Below are positions 42,372 to 52,894 of a stretch of 64,000 nucleotides of DNA, in pieces. Position 1 is the first letter of the stretch; each line of letters begins with the position of its first letter. The stretch lies in assembly GCA_905147135.1 (NCBI GenBank), contig LR990053.1:16814501-16878500 (forward strand), in the 5' to 3' direction. The translations under genes were made by a program, and so were the position numbers. Source of the stretch: Blastobasis lacticolella. Its lineage: Eukaryota > Arthropoda > Insecta > Lepidoptera > Blastobasidae. The notes beneath the pieces were generated by a model. It saw nothing but the letters and a program-made list of their open reading frames with translations. It did no database searches and was not told the origin of the DNA.

Positions 42372-42474
42372 TCAGTGAGGAGTCAGCCTGGATGAATACA
42401 AGCAGCAATAATTGATTTATTGTGTTAGTTAGATTGAATGTTAATATAGCCAGAGCATAGGTAGGTATAAGATA

Positions 42475-42556
42475 AGCTAAGTTTTTGCACCTGTGTGAGA
42501 AAAGCTAAGTTTTTGCACCTGTGTGAGAAAAGCTAAGTTTTTGCACCTGTGTGAGG
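42475..42556. repeat. 28-bp tandem repeat, three copies
   Basis: AGCTAAGTTTTTGCACCTGT plus GTGAGAAA is repeated at 42,475, 42,503 and 42,531 with no visible differences. Confidence 0.93.
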
Positions 42557-42670
42557 CACCTGCGATGTTTTATTTTTGTCCCGCTTTAAACTCGATTATA
42601 ACGTTCCAGGAAAGGGGTTCCGCGGAAAGGGGTCTGGAGCCCTATTATTATATCTACTACTACTACAATA

Positions 42671-42810
42671 CAGGGTGTTACATAATATGTGTATGAAACC
42701 GTGTACTGGATGGAGTGCTAGATGTATGAAAACGATAGCTACAATTATTCCACGTACGACAGAAATAATTGTACCTATCGTTTAGCACTCCATCCAGTTC
42801 AAACACCCTG
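42671..42810. mobile_element. 140-bp hairpin MITE, Tc1/mariner-like
   Basis: The ends CAGGGTGTT and AACACCCTG are flanked by TA on both sides. Inside, CTGGATGGAGTGCTA pairs with TAGCACTCCATCCAG, and AAACGATAG then ACAATTATT pair with their inverse around a 12-14-base centre. A TA target duplication fits Tc1/mariner elements. Confidence 0.85.
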
Positions 42811-42814
42811 TATA

Positions 42815-43436
42815 TATTCATGCGACGCTTTTCTGGGCAACTGCAGGTATTGCTGCCGAATTTCATGATAATCCGTTTAATATAGATTTGTATTTGTATT
42901 TTGAAAGTTATTGCGTAAAGAATTGATAAACATCGATCTTTACAAATCCGTTCAGTAAGTAGTTTTTGCTAGAAGGAACAACAAACATCCAAACGTACAT
43001 CCATTCTTACAAACTTGCGCAAACTTCTAATATTGGTAGGATTCGTTATTAGGAGGATTATCTAGCTTTATGAGACCTATCTAGCTTCTCCAAATGCATG
43101 AACAAAATGTGTTAGGTACCTACCACATACATCAAGTAGGCTGTATAACATAAACGTGAATCCTACTACAACGGGAAAGTTCTGGAACTCCAGGCTGGAG
43201 GAGGCTCAAGTTCAGCGGAGATGGTGGACAGTCCACCGTCACCATAAATGGTTGTGAAGTAGTTACCTTTTCACGAATGCCCATAATGGAGCCAAAGTCA
43301 AAGACATTTATTTGTATATGTATAAGCCACTTACTTACTTATTTATATATGTATAAGCCACTAAAATCTCCATTGATAATTAAGATACCGCAGATACATA
43401 CTCTAAGGAATCACACCTCTATGCCATACCCATGCA
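42815..43436. other. Unannotated stretch
   Basis: A decayed Helitron-like phrase (AATCCGTTCAGTAAGTAGTT, about 42,945) is present. Otherwise nothing is recognised. Confidence 0.3.
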
Positions 43437-43768
43437 ACATCCTCGTTGCCATAGTGGTAATTGTATTCGACTCGCAATGCGGGAGGTACCGGGTTCGAAT
43501 CCCACTGCCGCCATGTACCAATGACTCTTTTTTGAGTTATGTACATTAGTTGAATACTAACCGATGCTCTTACAGTGAGGGAAAACATCGTGATAAAACC
43601 TGCACATTCAGACGACTGAATGTGTAACCATGAACCAGGATCCTGATGTAACCATCTGGTCAGGTTCTTCCCTTAACAGGGTCACAGAGGTTAGATGGCA
43701 GTCGCTCCAATATAGTTATCTGATCTGCCAAATCCTGGATCATAGTCAAGGCGGACCCCAGGCACTCC
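43437..43768 (+). mobile_element. SINE-B, near full length
   Basis: The head variant reads GTTGCCATAGTGGTAATTGT with B box GGGTTCGAATCCC. All body blocks follow to GGCGGACCCCAGGCACTCC. Confidence 0.85.
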
Positions 43769-43808
43769 AAGGAATTCCTTTCTCTTGAGGGCGATTGTCC
43801 TCGGTGAA

Positions 43809-44068
43809 GCGTCGGTGGCGTAATTGCTAGCGTAACTAGTAAGCAAGAGGTAGCAAGTTCGATTCCCATTGCCACCACTTGACTTTTTCTGAAAACTGAC
43901 CGACGCTCTTACGATGAGGGAAAACATCATGAGGAAACCTATCACGTTCACAGAGGTCAGATGGCAGTCGGTCTCCTGTAATTACCTGATCTGCCAAATC
44001 TTAGATCACATTCAAGGCAGACCCCGGGCACTCCCGCGCTAGAGCGCAACCGGCTTGATATATTGGCG
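43809..44068 (+). mobile_element. SINE-B, second copy in tandem
   Basis: It starts AGCGTCGGTGGCGTAATTGC, has GCAAGTTCGATTCCC, and lacks part of the middle before CACAGAGGTCAGATGGCAGT. It is separated from the previous copy by 40 bases. Confidence 0.85.
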
Positions 44069-44069
44069 C

Positions 44070-44434
44070 CAATATGTTTTTTTTATCAAAAGCTATTAGG
44101 AAATTGCATCAGTCGAGAATCTACAACAAAAATATTTTGTCTACAGTCAGCAAAAGATGTGGGAGGTGGTTATTTCAACCAATTAGAAACTTCGAAATGT
44201 TGATAACGACGTGCGTAACTCGTACCTACTTATACCTACGCAAACGTTGTTGTTGGAGTTTATTTGGGAAAAAAGATATTATTTTGCAATTTGCGTGGTT
44301 TTTGCTAATGAAGCTAAATATAATAAATAATAAAATAGGTAAAGGATTATAACATGGACCGTCAGCAAAAATAGCATCTTCGATTGGCCGATAATAAAGA
44401 GCCTATTTTTGCAGAACTAGGTACTACTGTACCT
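44070..44434. other. Unannotated stretch
   Basis: A 92-codon frame at 44,074-44,352 has no recognised motif. Nothing else seen. Confidence 0.3.
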
Positions 44435-44552
44435 TTTAGTAGTAGTCCGGAGAATCCGGTCCTGCGCCTTCCTTATCCAGCTAGTACCGGCAATCTTTAC
44501 CAGGTCCTCGATCCACCTTGTGGGAGGTTTCCCCACGCTGCGTCTAGAAATT
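44435..44552 (-). mobile_element. RTE-type LINE (family 1) fragment
   Basis: CCGGTCCTGCGCCTTCC, CAATCTTTACCAGGTCCTCG and CCACGCTGCGTCTAGA are the inverse of the RTE C-terminal region. Confidence 0.7.
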
Positions 44553-44815
44553 TTGTTTAGGGGCAGTCTGAAAATCAGTGCTGCAGGGCTTTAGCTCTCA
44601 GCGTAAACGGAGACTGTGCCCTTCCACACAATTTCTTTTTTTTCTGTTTTTAATATTAAATTTTGTATGTACCCTAGGTATAAGGTTCCAATGTATATGA
44701 CATATTACGTTATTCTTGTGTGGAAAAATAAATATTCTTATTCTTATTCTATTCTTATTCTTAGAATGTATGATGTTTTTAAATAAATCCAGCAAAAATA
44801 TTTATAATGGGCAGA
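44553..44815 (+). mobile_element. LINE/SINE 3' end with TTATTC repeats
   Basis: GGCAGTCTGAAAATCAGTGC, GGCTTTAGCTCTCAGCGTAA and GGAGACTGTGCCCTT form a common lepidopteran repeat. Its 3' end carries TTGTGTGGAAAAATAAATAT and a (TTCTTA)n tail. Confidence 0.6.
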
Positions 44816-44819
44816 CAAA

Positions 44820-45204
44820 AACCGGGACCAGCCTAGCACTAGACTAGCCTCACTCTCACGCACATATATCTTCCACTACTCGAACAATATTACCATTGGC
44901 TCCTGTTATATTGCCACCGGTCTACCGGTACCTACATATAGAACCTAGTTACTCTAGAGATTTTACTTTAAGGTTAGTACAGTAGGTAATAAGTACTCAA
45001 AGCCTCTCGTAGATGTACCAACTTTACCATAATAAGTAGTTAGCTTTTTAATCCCTATCTGGTTGATTATAGCGTGGATCTTCACGGGACCGTCTAGTAA
45101 CTGCTCGCAGTCTTCAAGGCTTGCGAGTGGGTTCAGAAAAGACTGAATGAGGTTATTATCCTCTTCGACTCACGGCTATTAGAGACAGAAGCAAGGCGCA
45201 GCCG
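44820..45204. other. Unannotated stretch
   Basis: Nothing recognised. Confidence 0.3.
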
Positions 45205-45402
45205 TCGGTGTTCTCTATTTATCGTCATATTCATAGTCACTCGAGAACAGGAATGGCCTGGGTAAAAGGAATTTGCGAAGGCAATGAAGCTGCTGACAGA
45301 GCTGCTAATAGCGCCGCTGCTCTCCACATGACACCGGATTATCTGTGCTTCCCTATGTCCTATGTGAAACTCAAGGTGAAGCTTTGGACCCGTGAAACCT
45401 GA
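45205..45402 (+). mobile_element. RNase H-like fragment of an I/R1-type LINE
   Basis: A frame ending at 45,402 reads AWVKGICEGNEAADRAANSA. This is the last RNase H motif of LINE ORF2 proteins (consensus WxPxHxGIxGNExADxxA), with the His and Gly lost. No other domain is left. Confidence 0.7.
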
Positions 45403-45489
45403 CAATATCGGTACGGATTGATCGAAGTAGAGTCTGTTCGAACTGTTTCGCATTTTAACAGGTAGATAACAGTGCACGTTGGCGACGAA

Positions 45490-45667
45490 GGATTAAAGTA
45501 GCCGCCAATGTTGGCAAGCGATGATGTGGACGTGGAAAAGGGTAATTACTCACCTGGCCGGGTGTTGTAACTGTCGGACCCTCGGTCCCCTGGTCACAAC
45601 ACTACGCCAGGTGGCCCTCTTCCACCTTCACTTCTTCGTTTGCCAACATTGGCGGGTACCTTAATCC
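45490..45667. repeat. 178-bp fold-back hairpin
   Basis: Left and right arms of about 72-79 bases are imperfect inverse complements. GGATTAA, CCGCCAATGTTGGCAA, CACCTGG and GTGTTGT on the left pair with ACAACAC, CCAGGTG, TTGCCAACATTGGCGG and TTAATCC on the right. The loop is about 27 bases. There is no TSD that I can identify. Confidence 0.85.
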
Positions 45668-45721
45668 ATCCCCGCCAAAAATTTCATGTGCTCATTCCTA
45701 TTGAATATTTTGGAGTTTGGC

Positions 45722-45800
45722 AATTCAATTCAATTCATTTATTCGGATAACAAAATATATTGTGTGCGAAATTTTAAAATTACAATGCTATGACCAAGAG
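45722..45800 (-). mobile_element. LINE 3' end (minus orientation)
   Basis: TTCAATTCAATTCATTTATT followed by CGGATAACAAAATATATTGT is a typical LINE 3' end read from its tail side. Confidence 0.5.
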
Positions 45801-45899
45801 TCCATTCAGATTAAAAATATTTTATGAACATTTACGGGAAAAATCTCTAATAGATTTTGTTTTTGAACGAGTTTACGTTCGGAAATCATGTCACTTTGA

Positions 45900-47189
45900 A
45901 AATTGTGACAGTGACAGCTAACCTAACCTCAAAGTAAACACGGGCATGCGAAACGTGTTGTAAACTGTAAATAACATAAAATAGGTGTGTTAATAAATAC
46001 TACGCTACAGTATTTAAGACAAGAATTCGTTAAGAAATACAACGCACCATTAGGTCCTTCGTGAAAGTGAAGAAAATAGTGTAGTTCATTTCTCGACTGT
46101 TTTATTAGCGTACAGTTTTTTATTCACAAATCAAGTAAGTAATTGAACTACCTGTTTTATGACGAAATACCCTATAAAATACCACATCCTGCCACGTCTA
46201 CTTGGCAACTACTGTGCTAGCTAGTATACATTTGAAGATAAGATATTTATGTGATACACAAAGTGGAACAGTGTGGTTGTTTTGTTCCCATTGTTTGCGG
46301 AAAAGTGAGGAAACTACAGCCAGTGTGTCGCTAAGTTTGTCAACAACAGGAAGGGAACAGACTATTGTCCGGTCATTAAGCATTTGAAATTGCAAGGTAC
46401 AGGTTTTCTTCAATTTCAGGAAAACTGTGCGATAGCTACCTTTCAGATTTAGACTACTTATTTGACATTGTAAGTACAATTTCTACAAACCAGTGTAAAC
46501 TGGAGTTGTTTACTGCCATTCCCAACCACTATCACTAAAAATACTAGATTTAAGCAGTTCACGATTATACTTAACTGGATATTTTTTTATCACAATGAAC
46601 TCTTCGACCTGTAAGCAAAAATGTTCCATTTTACCCAATTCTAACCAAAGTCATGCAGTTTTAACCAGATATATCTCAGTTGGATGTTTAACATATTGTT
46701 GAAGGATTTTTTTAGCATCAGTACAGTAAATATGTTATCAATTAATATGTGTTAGGCCAACGTAACCTAATGACCTGTGTACGTCAACAGTAGGCGATGA
46801 GGCAAACCATTTGCCTGCGGATTGTCAGTTCAGTTCTGACATCCACAATGAGAAGCCACACTTACATTGATTCTTTGGGCTCGGCCAGGTAATAATTAAT
46901 AGACGTAGCAATCTCTTAATTTTGTGTGCTTTTTATACTTGTGGCTCACTAATTTCTAATGGGCACCTGTTCTTTATTTACGTTGTGTTTTTCTGGAGTG
47001 TGTTTCTATTGTACATAGTTTTTTATTTAATTAATAGTTCTGATGTATAGTTATTGGTATATACGTGTAGTTACTGGTATTTTTGTCATAGATTTGCGAT
47101 TAATACCTAATTCGCTTTTACAGCTATCACAAGGACATATTTTTGTTTATACCTTTTGTGCTTATGTAAAATGTTTATTTAACAGGATC
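45900..47189 (+). promoter_or_regulatory. Promoter and 5' exon region of the folate gene
   Basis: TGACAGTGACAGCTAACCTA and ACCTCAAAG at about 45,908-45,935 resemble TATA-less housekeeping promoters of Lepidoptera (inference). A candidate noncoding first exon ends at 46,134 before GTAAGT and contains no ATG over its last 115 bases. A candidate internal exon is 46,420-46,469 (AATTTCAG before, GTAAGT after, no ATG). A coding alternative ends at 46,888. All could join the acceptor TTTATTTAACAG at 47,185. Confidence 0.4.
46848..46888 (+). CDS. Possible alternative first coding exon of the folate gene
   Basis: An ATG in the context CACAATGAG starts 13 codons plus two bases, ending GGCCAG before GTAATA. 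Joined to the acceptor at 47,185/47,186, the frame reads straight into the main ORF through GATC-ATG. It would add 15 residues: MRSHTYIDSLGSARI. Two Arg and no Glu give a weak mitochondrial-signal character. This is inference from splice signals only. Confidence 0.35.
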
Positions 47190-47641
47190 ATGGCCCAGAT
47201 CCTAGACGGGAAGGCACTTGCCAAAGATATAAAAGACGAATTGAAATTGAAGATTAGCAACTGGGTGAATCTGGGGCACCGAGCACCGTCGCTGCGTTGC
47301 ATTATAGTTGGAGAAGACCCCGCTAGCCACACATATGTGAAGAACAAGATTCAGGCTGCAATTGACTGTGGAATTTTGGCTCAGACTATTAAATATGACG
47401 CAACATTTACTGAAGAAGAACTGCTTCGTGTGATAGATGACTTAAACAAAGACAGTGAAGTAGACGGGATTCTAGTCCAACTGCCGTTGCCTGGAGAGAT
47501 TGACGAGAGGAAAGTCTGCAACGCAGTGGCCCCAGAAAAAGACGTTGATGGTTTCCACATCATCAACGTTGGTCAGCTGTGCCTGGACATGCCAACTTTA
47601 GTGCCAGCTACTGCTCTTGCTGTAGTGGAGATGTTGAAAAG
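47190..47641 (+). CDS. Nmdmc: Folate gene exon 1 (main start)
   Basis: It encodes residues 1-150 plus two bases of codon 151, covering the catalytic half. The donor is AAAAG before GTAAGT. Upstream, an acceptor-like TTTATTTAACAG ends at 47,185. The frame stays open back to 47,043, but that part looks intronic. Confidence 0.9.
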
Positions 47642-49091
47642 GTAAGTTGTACAATTTTTTTTGTAATTTGTTTTTACAAATTTTTATTGTGTTATGTTTT
47701 TAATGTTTGAACATTTAAGTTATATATCAATAAATGACAAATTAATTGTTATAGATATTTTAGTAAATACTTAAAGACGAAGATTTTACATGGAATCAAA
47801 ACTCATTATTTCATGTAATTTTAACAGTAATAAACTAAATGCTACTTAAGCAGTTAAAATTTATAATATAAAATATAACCAAATAATTAAATAATCTGCT
47901 TTAGTGCTCATAAAGTACGTGTTAACCTAAATAAATTGAACAAAATATCCACATTAAACTTTTCAAATGTTTTTTAGATTTAAAATCGAAACTTTTGGAA
48001 GGAATGCTGTAGTTGTTGGTAGATCGAAGAATGTTGGTATGCCAATAGCCATGATGCTGCACAGTGACATGAAACATGACAGTGGTTTAGGCATGGATGC
48101 AACAGTCACTATATGCCATCGGTACACACCAGCTGAGAAACTGGAGATGTTCTGCCAAAATGCTGACATTATCATCAGTGCTACAGGTACGTTTATAATT
48201 CCATTCTGGTTATTTATTAGTGGATTATTATTATTTTTACTAGGTTATTATTACACACCTAAATGAATTATATTAATGTTCTTCATTCGATTCGATCAGC
48301 ATATATATTATATACCATACTGACATAGAGATAGACACTCTCTCATTACTTTTATTTCTTGAAAAATAAATATTGAATTTTTTTTTCTGATAGGTGTTCC
48401 AAACCTGATAAAGGCCAACATGGTGAAACCTGGTGCTACGATCATTGACGTTGGCATTACCAGGGTACCAACTGAGGATGGAAAGACAAAACTTGTTGGA
48501 GATGTTGACTATGATGGTAAGTGGATTCTTCTATTTTACAAAAATGTTGATTGTTTTTATAGGATTTCAACTGTATTATATAAGTACAACCATAGAAGTA
48601 AATAACTAACAACCGACCTGGTGGAACGTAGTAAATAATATCACATGTAAAATTTTACTGTTCATAAATTGGTGTTATGTTACTGTACTTTACACTAAGT
48701 ATGTTTAACTGTATATTTTGAACCAGGTACACTTGATAATTTTTCGTTGACTTAGAATCCATGATGACTGACTCCAATTCTCACTTAGCTGATTTTTGTT
48801 TGATTTTATGCACATACTGCCTATGCATTATATATGGGAACCATACATGGCACTCCATTGTAGATATTAATTATTTCTCGTTATGACTGATAAGACACAC
48901 ACAGCTCAGTTTTGTCTAGTCGCAGCAATTGTTACAATCAATGTTTCTTTTTTGTCGTAGAAGTGAGCAAAATCGCCGGAGCGATCACACCAGTTCCTGG
49001 CGGTGTGGGTCCCATGACAGTTGCTATGCTGATGCACAATACTTTCCTAGCGGCACAGAACATCAGGGACAAGGAATCTCGCCTGCAATGA
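47190..49091 (+). CDS. Nmdmc: NAD-dependent methylenetetrahydrofolate dehydrogenase/cyclohydrolase, MTHFD2/Nmdmc type
   Basis: Exons 47190-47641, 47978-48186, 48394-48516 and 48961-49091, with GT-AG introns of 336, 207 and 444 bp, give 304 residues. The enzyme oxidises 5,10-methylene-THF and hydrolyses the product to 10-formyl-THF in one-carbon metabolism, usually in mitochondria. Catalytic SxxYxxxK is S46/Y49/K53 (YVKNK); VQLPLP with Q97, and DVDGF with D120, follow. The Rossmann motif is GRSKNVGMP (165-173). HRYTP after ATVTIC matches MTHFD2 rather than cytosolic MTHFD1. [10 protein letters not shown] (272-281) is intact. There is no 10-formyl-THF synthetase domain. The ATG at 47,190 begins directly at the catalytic domain, so any targeting peptide must come from another exon. 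PATALAVVE replaces the usual P(C/A)TPxG. Assignment is from motifs; NAD preference is inferred. Confidence 0.93.
47978..48186 (+). CDS. Nmdmc: Folate gene exon 2
   Basis: The acceptor TGTTTTTTAG precedes it. It encodes the nucleotide-binding core: [17 protein letters not shown], then [11 protein letters not shown] and IIISATG. It ends in phase 1 before GTACGT. Confidence 0.92.
48394..48516 (+). CDS. Nmdmc: Folate gene exon 3
   Basis: The acceptor TTCTGATAG precedes it. It encodes [20 protein letters not shown] and ends KLVGDVDYD before GTAAGT. Confidence 0.92.
48961..49091 (+). CDS. Nmdmc: Folate gene exon 4 and stop
   Basis: The acceptor TTTTTGTCGTAG precedes it. It encodes [19 protein letters not shown] to the C-terminus DKESRLQ, with TGA at 49,089-49,091. 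Confidence 0.92.
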
Positions 49092-50341
49092 AGAACTTCG
49101 TCGTGGTACGAGCTACGTACGAATTTTGTCTTCTAATTTGTTCTCTCATTCTTCAGAATTTGGTATGGTTTACAGCTAAACAAAACAAGAGATAATACAA
49201 CACACGCAAGGCAAGAAGTAAGGAAACAAACAGGGTATTAATATCGCTTTTGCTAAATTATTACAAACACTATGTCATAACAAATTAATCCGTTTGACGT
49301 TGTAAGCGAACTCGAATCACTTTTGCATCATACTTACTTATTTTGAGCTACGAATAAGAATATTTGGAAAAACGTTCTTATATCAAACGATTTACGACGC
49401 TAGCTTACAAAAGGTAGAGTTGAGGTGTCATCATTGGCCTTTACCACACCGAGTAACCAATCGATTGACTTACAAAATTAAACATTTAAATACAGATTAA
49501 TAATGAGTAGAGAAGAGCCAGATACGCCTGTATCTGGCTCTTCAAATCAATCGGTTGTTATGATAACTGCTTGCCTGCTTAATAATAATAATATTTTGTA
49601 CCACGTAGCACTGACAAAGCACCATAACATTCAAGCAACTCAAGTTTGACTAGACGTGGCCACTGGCTGTCCAGATTTTGTTTGTGGATTACCACTTACG
49701 AAATACAATTACAATTATGTATGAGAATCATTTCTTGATTTTACTATTCGTAGTACCTATGTAAGCTATCAAACTCACACCCCCACCGACATTAATTATT
49801 TGAACAGATTGAAAATTGACAGGTTAAGTTTTACTTATCAGATTTAAATGTTTTAATCTGTATTAATGCATTTAAAATTTGATCAAAATCCACCTTTGGT
49901 ATTGATGATTCAAAATGTTAGTTCTTTGTGTTCATTATGAAGTTAAGACATTTGATAAAATACATTTTTATTGTAAACTAATCTCATTTCTATGCATTTG
50001 AATTATTTTAGGATAAAGGGTCCAAATTAGATAAATATTTGTTTAAGTACCTTTAGTGCCTTGGCATTCATAAGAAGTATTATTAATTAGATAATTGTTT
50101 GTTTTAATTTCTTTTTTGTCCATTATTCATCTCATTTTTCACATTTTGGTGTCATTTTTTAAAATGGCTGTGAATTCTCATTTTATTGTGTACTGTATTT
50201 AATTTATTGAATCGTGTTTTTGTTATTACTTTGTCTTTATTCCAATATCATCCTCGTGTCTACTTATAATAAGATAAGTTAAGATTTAAGACAAATCATG
50301 TGAAAAATGTAAAATTAAATTATAAGCAAAATATAAATAAA
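49092..50341 (+). other. Probable 3' UTR and downstream region of the folate gene
   Basis: It is AT-rich with no other gene. Candidate polyadenylation signals AATAAA lie at 50,336-50,341 and 50,716-50,721. Whether the transcript runs that far is unknown. It includes the hairpin at 49,512. Confidence 0.4.
49512..49543. repeat. Perfect 14-bp stem-loop downstream of the folate gene
   Basis: GAAGAGCCAGATAC and GTATCTGGCTCTTC are perfect inverse complements around the four-base loop GCCT, about 420 bases after the stop codon. If transcribed it would be a stable RNA hairpin. Confidence 0.93.
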
Positions 50342-51637
50342 TATATCTAAAGTTAATCAATATTTTCAGCATTTTGATTTCATAGAAGTTGTATGAATAC
50401 TTACACCCTTTAATAACAACCTTTTTTGAGTTTAGTCTAATGTTTTCAGGACAATAATAGTGAGCCTAGGGCCCGAGCTTTGAGCCACTCTTTGAGCGTG
50501 CGCCTTCTAATGCCTGTCTTTTCTAACTCTAGCAACTCGGCACGAGTGTGAAAGAGTAGGTAGCGCGCGTGAGCGCCAACGTGGATGCGATCGAAACAAA
50601 AAAAAAGGCCCCAGGAATAGGGCTTGGCCGCTGATACCTATATTGTACCTACATACCTACTAATATATTGATTCTCATCATATTGTAACATCTATATGTA
50701 ACACATGGAATGCGAAATAAAGAAATTGAAAAGAAATATTGCTAGACTTTATCTAAAAAGTAAGCAAAACTGATTGAATGTTTAAGACGTCCGTATATAT
50801 ACAACAAGATATAAAGATGACGAGAAAAGATGGACGTCATTATTCAAAATCAGGTGGCTTACTTGTTGATTACAATCAACCTTATAATTTCCCAAGACGC
50901 TTGACTTTTAAGACAGAGTGAAAATAGTTAATCGTTTTCAAAACGAACATCTTAATAGCGGGCTTAAATAAAGCTTTAAAATGAGTATTTGGCATGATGC
51001 CACGTTAAGACGTACATACGCCTTGTTTTCTCTTTACGATACAGTAGGCGGCTTGGATACACGTCAGAAGGTAAGCCCAGTTCACAGCAAAGAGTAAGTA
51101 ATTAATTTTCTAATAACGACGCTTTGCTAAACATACACTTCCAAAGTAAATACTGAAAACAAAGGCTCGTGCTCTTAATTTTCAAAAGCAATTTACCAAT
51201 CTTATGATTAGGTACTTCTTCAAACGATATGAAGTGCTTTTGATCTGCCAAAGGCCAGGAACAATGTGCAAAGTAAGTCTTCGGGTGTTGCCTGTACTGG
51301 TGTGGTAGGTACCTTCATGTAACTGTTATTATATCTAGGTACAGTCTGACAACTATTAAGTAGACGTTAATAAATAATTTAAAGCGAATTAGTTGGCTAT
51401 CAAGTATGTTTTCGACTAATATCGTGGCTTTGAGTAGCTCTAATTCACGCACTATGTCTAGAGTCAGACCAATAGCTTTGATCTCTGTATGAGGCGAATT
51501 GGCATTTATATGTCGGTTCAAGTTATGCTGGTTTATGTACCTATAAAAGTGAGTGTTTTGATCTAGATAGGTACTTAGTTTCTGCCGACGAAGTTATCGT
51601 CATGTATCTGTAACCCAGCGTACTGGTTAATGCGCTT
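50342..51637. other. Unannotated stretch
   Basis: No supported gene. A GC-richer patch with AAAAAAAAAGGCCCCAGG is near 50,598. The minus-strand frame at 51,315-51,521 has no motif. Confidence 0.35.
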
Positions 51638-52030
51638 ATTACATTTGACTAAAACATTCGTCTAGATTCAGAAGCAAAAAGCTTGAGAGCAAATCAAAGT
51701 GGAATATACTGCTAATTAAACAAGAGCCGTTTTTGTATCACGCCTTTTGAAGAGCGGAGTGACGCGTAAAATACTACAAATGATACAAAAATGGACCTAC
51801 TTTTATAAGCAACTAGCAGCCGCCCCGACTTCGCACGGGTACCACTACGGGTACACGGGTATATATGTCCCGGGGGATAGTGTAGCTTCCCAACGGTGGA
51901 AGAATTTTTGAAATCGGTCCAGTAGTTTCGAAGCCTATTCAATACAAACAAACAAACAAACAAAAAATTAAACCTTTCCTCTTTATAATATTAGTATAGA
52001 TAGATACAAATGTAGCTAATAAGCGTATAA
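51638..52030. mobile_element. MITE split by a Helitron
   Basis: The left part (AATGCGCTTATTAC, AGAAGCAAAAAGCTTGAGAG, GATACAAAAATGGACCTAC) matches the MITE at 63,683. After the Helitron, only the end remnant TAGCTAATAAGCGTATA remains. Confidence 0.65.
51813..52000 (-). mobile_element. Helitron, family A, 188-bp non-autonomous copy
   Basis: On the minus strand it begins TCTATACTAATATTATAAAG, with A before it, and ends GGCTGCTAG followed by T. Both Helitron termini and the A/T insertion site are visible. It lies inside a MITE, so it is the younger insertion. Confidence 0.85.
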
Positions 52031-52317
52031 GTCAAGCTCTCGGTGTATGTGATTTGTTGTAGAGCCTGTCTAAGCTGAAATGACGCGCCCCACTACTTAA
52101 TTAGTTGATTTCGATGTGTGAGTGCAAATATTAATAACGACACTTCATCTGTGTGGGAGCGTCGACTGCTCCAATCGAACGACTCGTGCTCCTACGTTTA
52201 GTCTCACCGGCAACTGAATGACCAATTACAACGTCATTTGTATATGTATTGCGTCCATATTTTAAACTTGCTTGTGTGCGTTAATGCGATAGTGGGGCGC
52301 GTCATTTCAGCTTAGAC

Positions 52318-52585
52318 GAGCTCATCATCACAGCCCGTAACAGTCCACTGCAGTACTTAGGGCCTCTCCAACGAAAGGGAAGGTTATTGCCATAATCTCC
52401 ACGCTTGGCAGGCGGGTAAAAGATCGCAGTGTTTAAATATAACAATGGAAAATGCTGCTGCCCATTTTCCAGACCACGGAGACTCTTGATATTTTGCCTC
52501 GAAAACATTAGTCGCCTTGTACGACACCCACGAGTGTAAGGGGTTGGTGCTATTCTACTCTGCCGGACACCATACGGCCATAGAC
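52318..52585 (+). repeat. Repeat F, most complete copy
   Basis: It runs from CTCATCATCACAGCCCGTAA through GCCATAATCTCCACGCTTGG, ATGCTGCTGCCCATTTTCC and CATTAGTCGCCTTGTACGAC to CTGCCGGACACCATACGGC. Five further copies or pieces lie in this window. Its class is unknown; no protein or terminal repeats are evident. Confidence 0.75.
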
Positions 52586-52894
52586 GAGCTCTACCTAAGT
52601 ATTTGTTGCACAGGAAATACCTAAGTAGGCACAGTACAGCTACATACACGATTACATATCTTACCCCGCCCTCAGCCCTTAGGCCCTTACTGTGACGTGA
52701 CAGCTAAACGAGGGACGCATACCTACGCGGTTTCGTTAAGCAACAGTATAATTTCGTTACGGTGTCCCTCCCGGAATTAAATAATTGCGTAAGTATGTGC
52801 CTACTTTGCTGCTACTTGTTAGCCGTAATTGGGTGTAGGTGACCGACTTCGGGACACTGAGGTGAACAAGTCTCTTTACTTACATATTTTTTAA

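Noticed and set aside
46198..46479. Two overlapping open frames on opposite strands upstream of the folate gene (61 and 93 codons)
   Set aside because: No known motif, and both cover the same bases; candidate splice sites within the region fit untranslated leader better.
47043..47189. In-frame upstream extension of the folate ORF
   Set aside because: The added residues are hydrophobic and unlike the family, and the sequence directly before the main ATG looks like a splice acceptor (TTTATTTAACAG), so this is probably intron.
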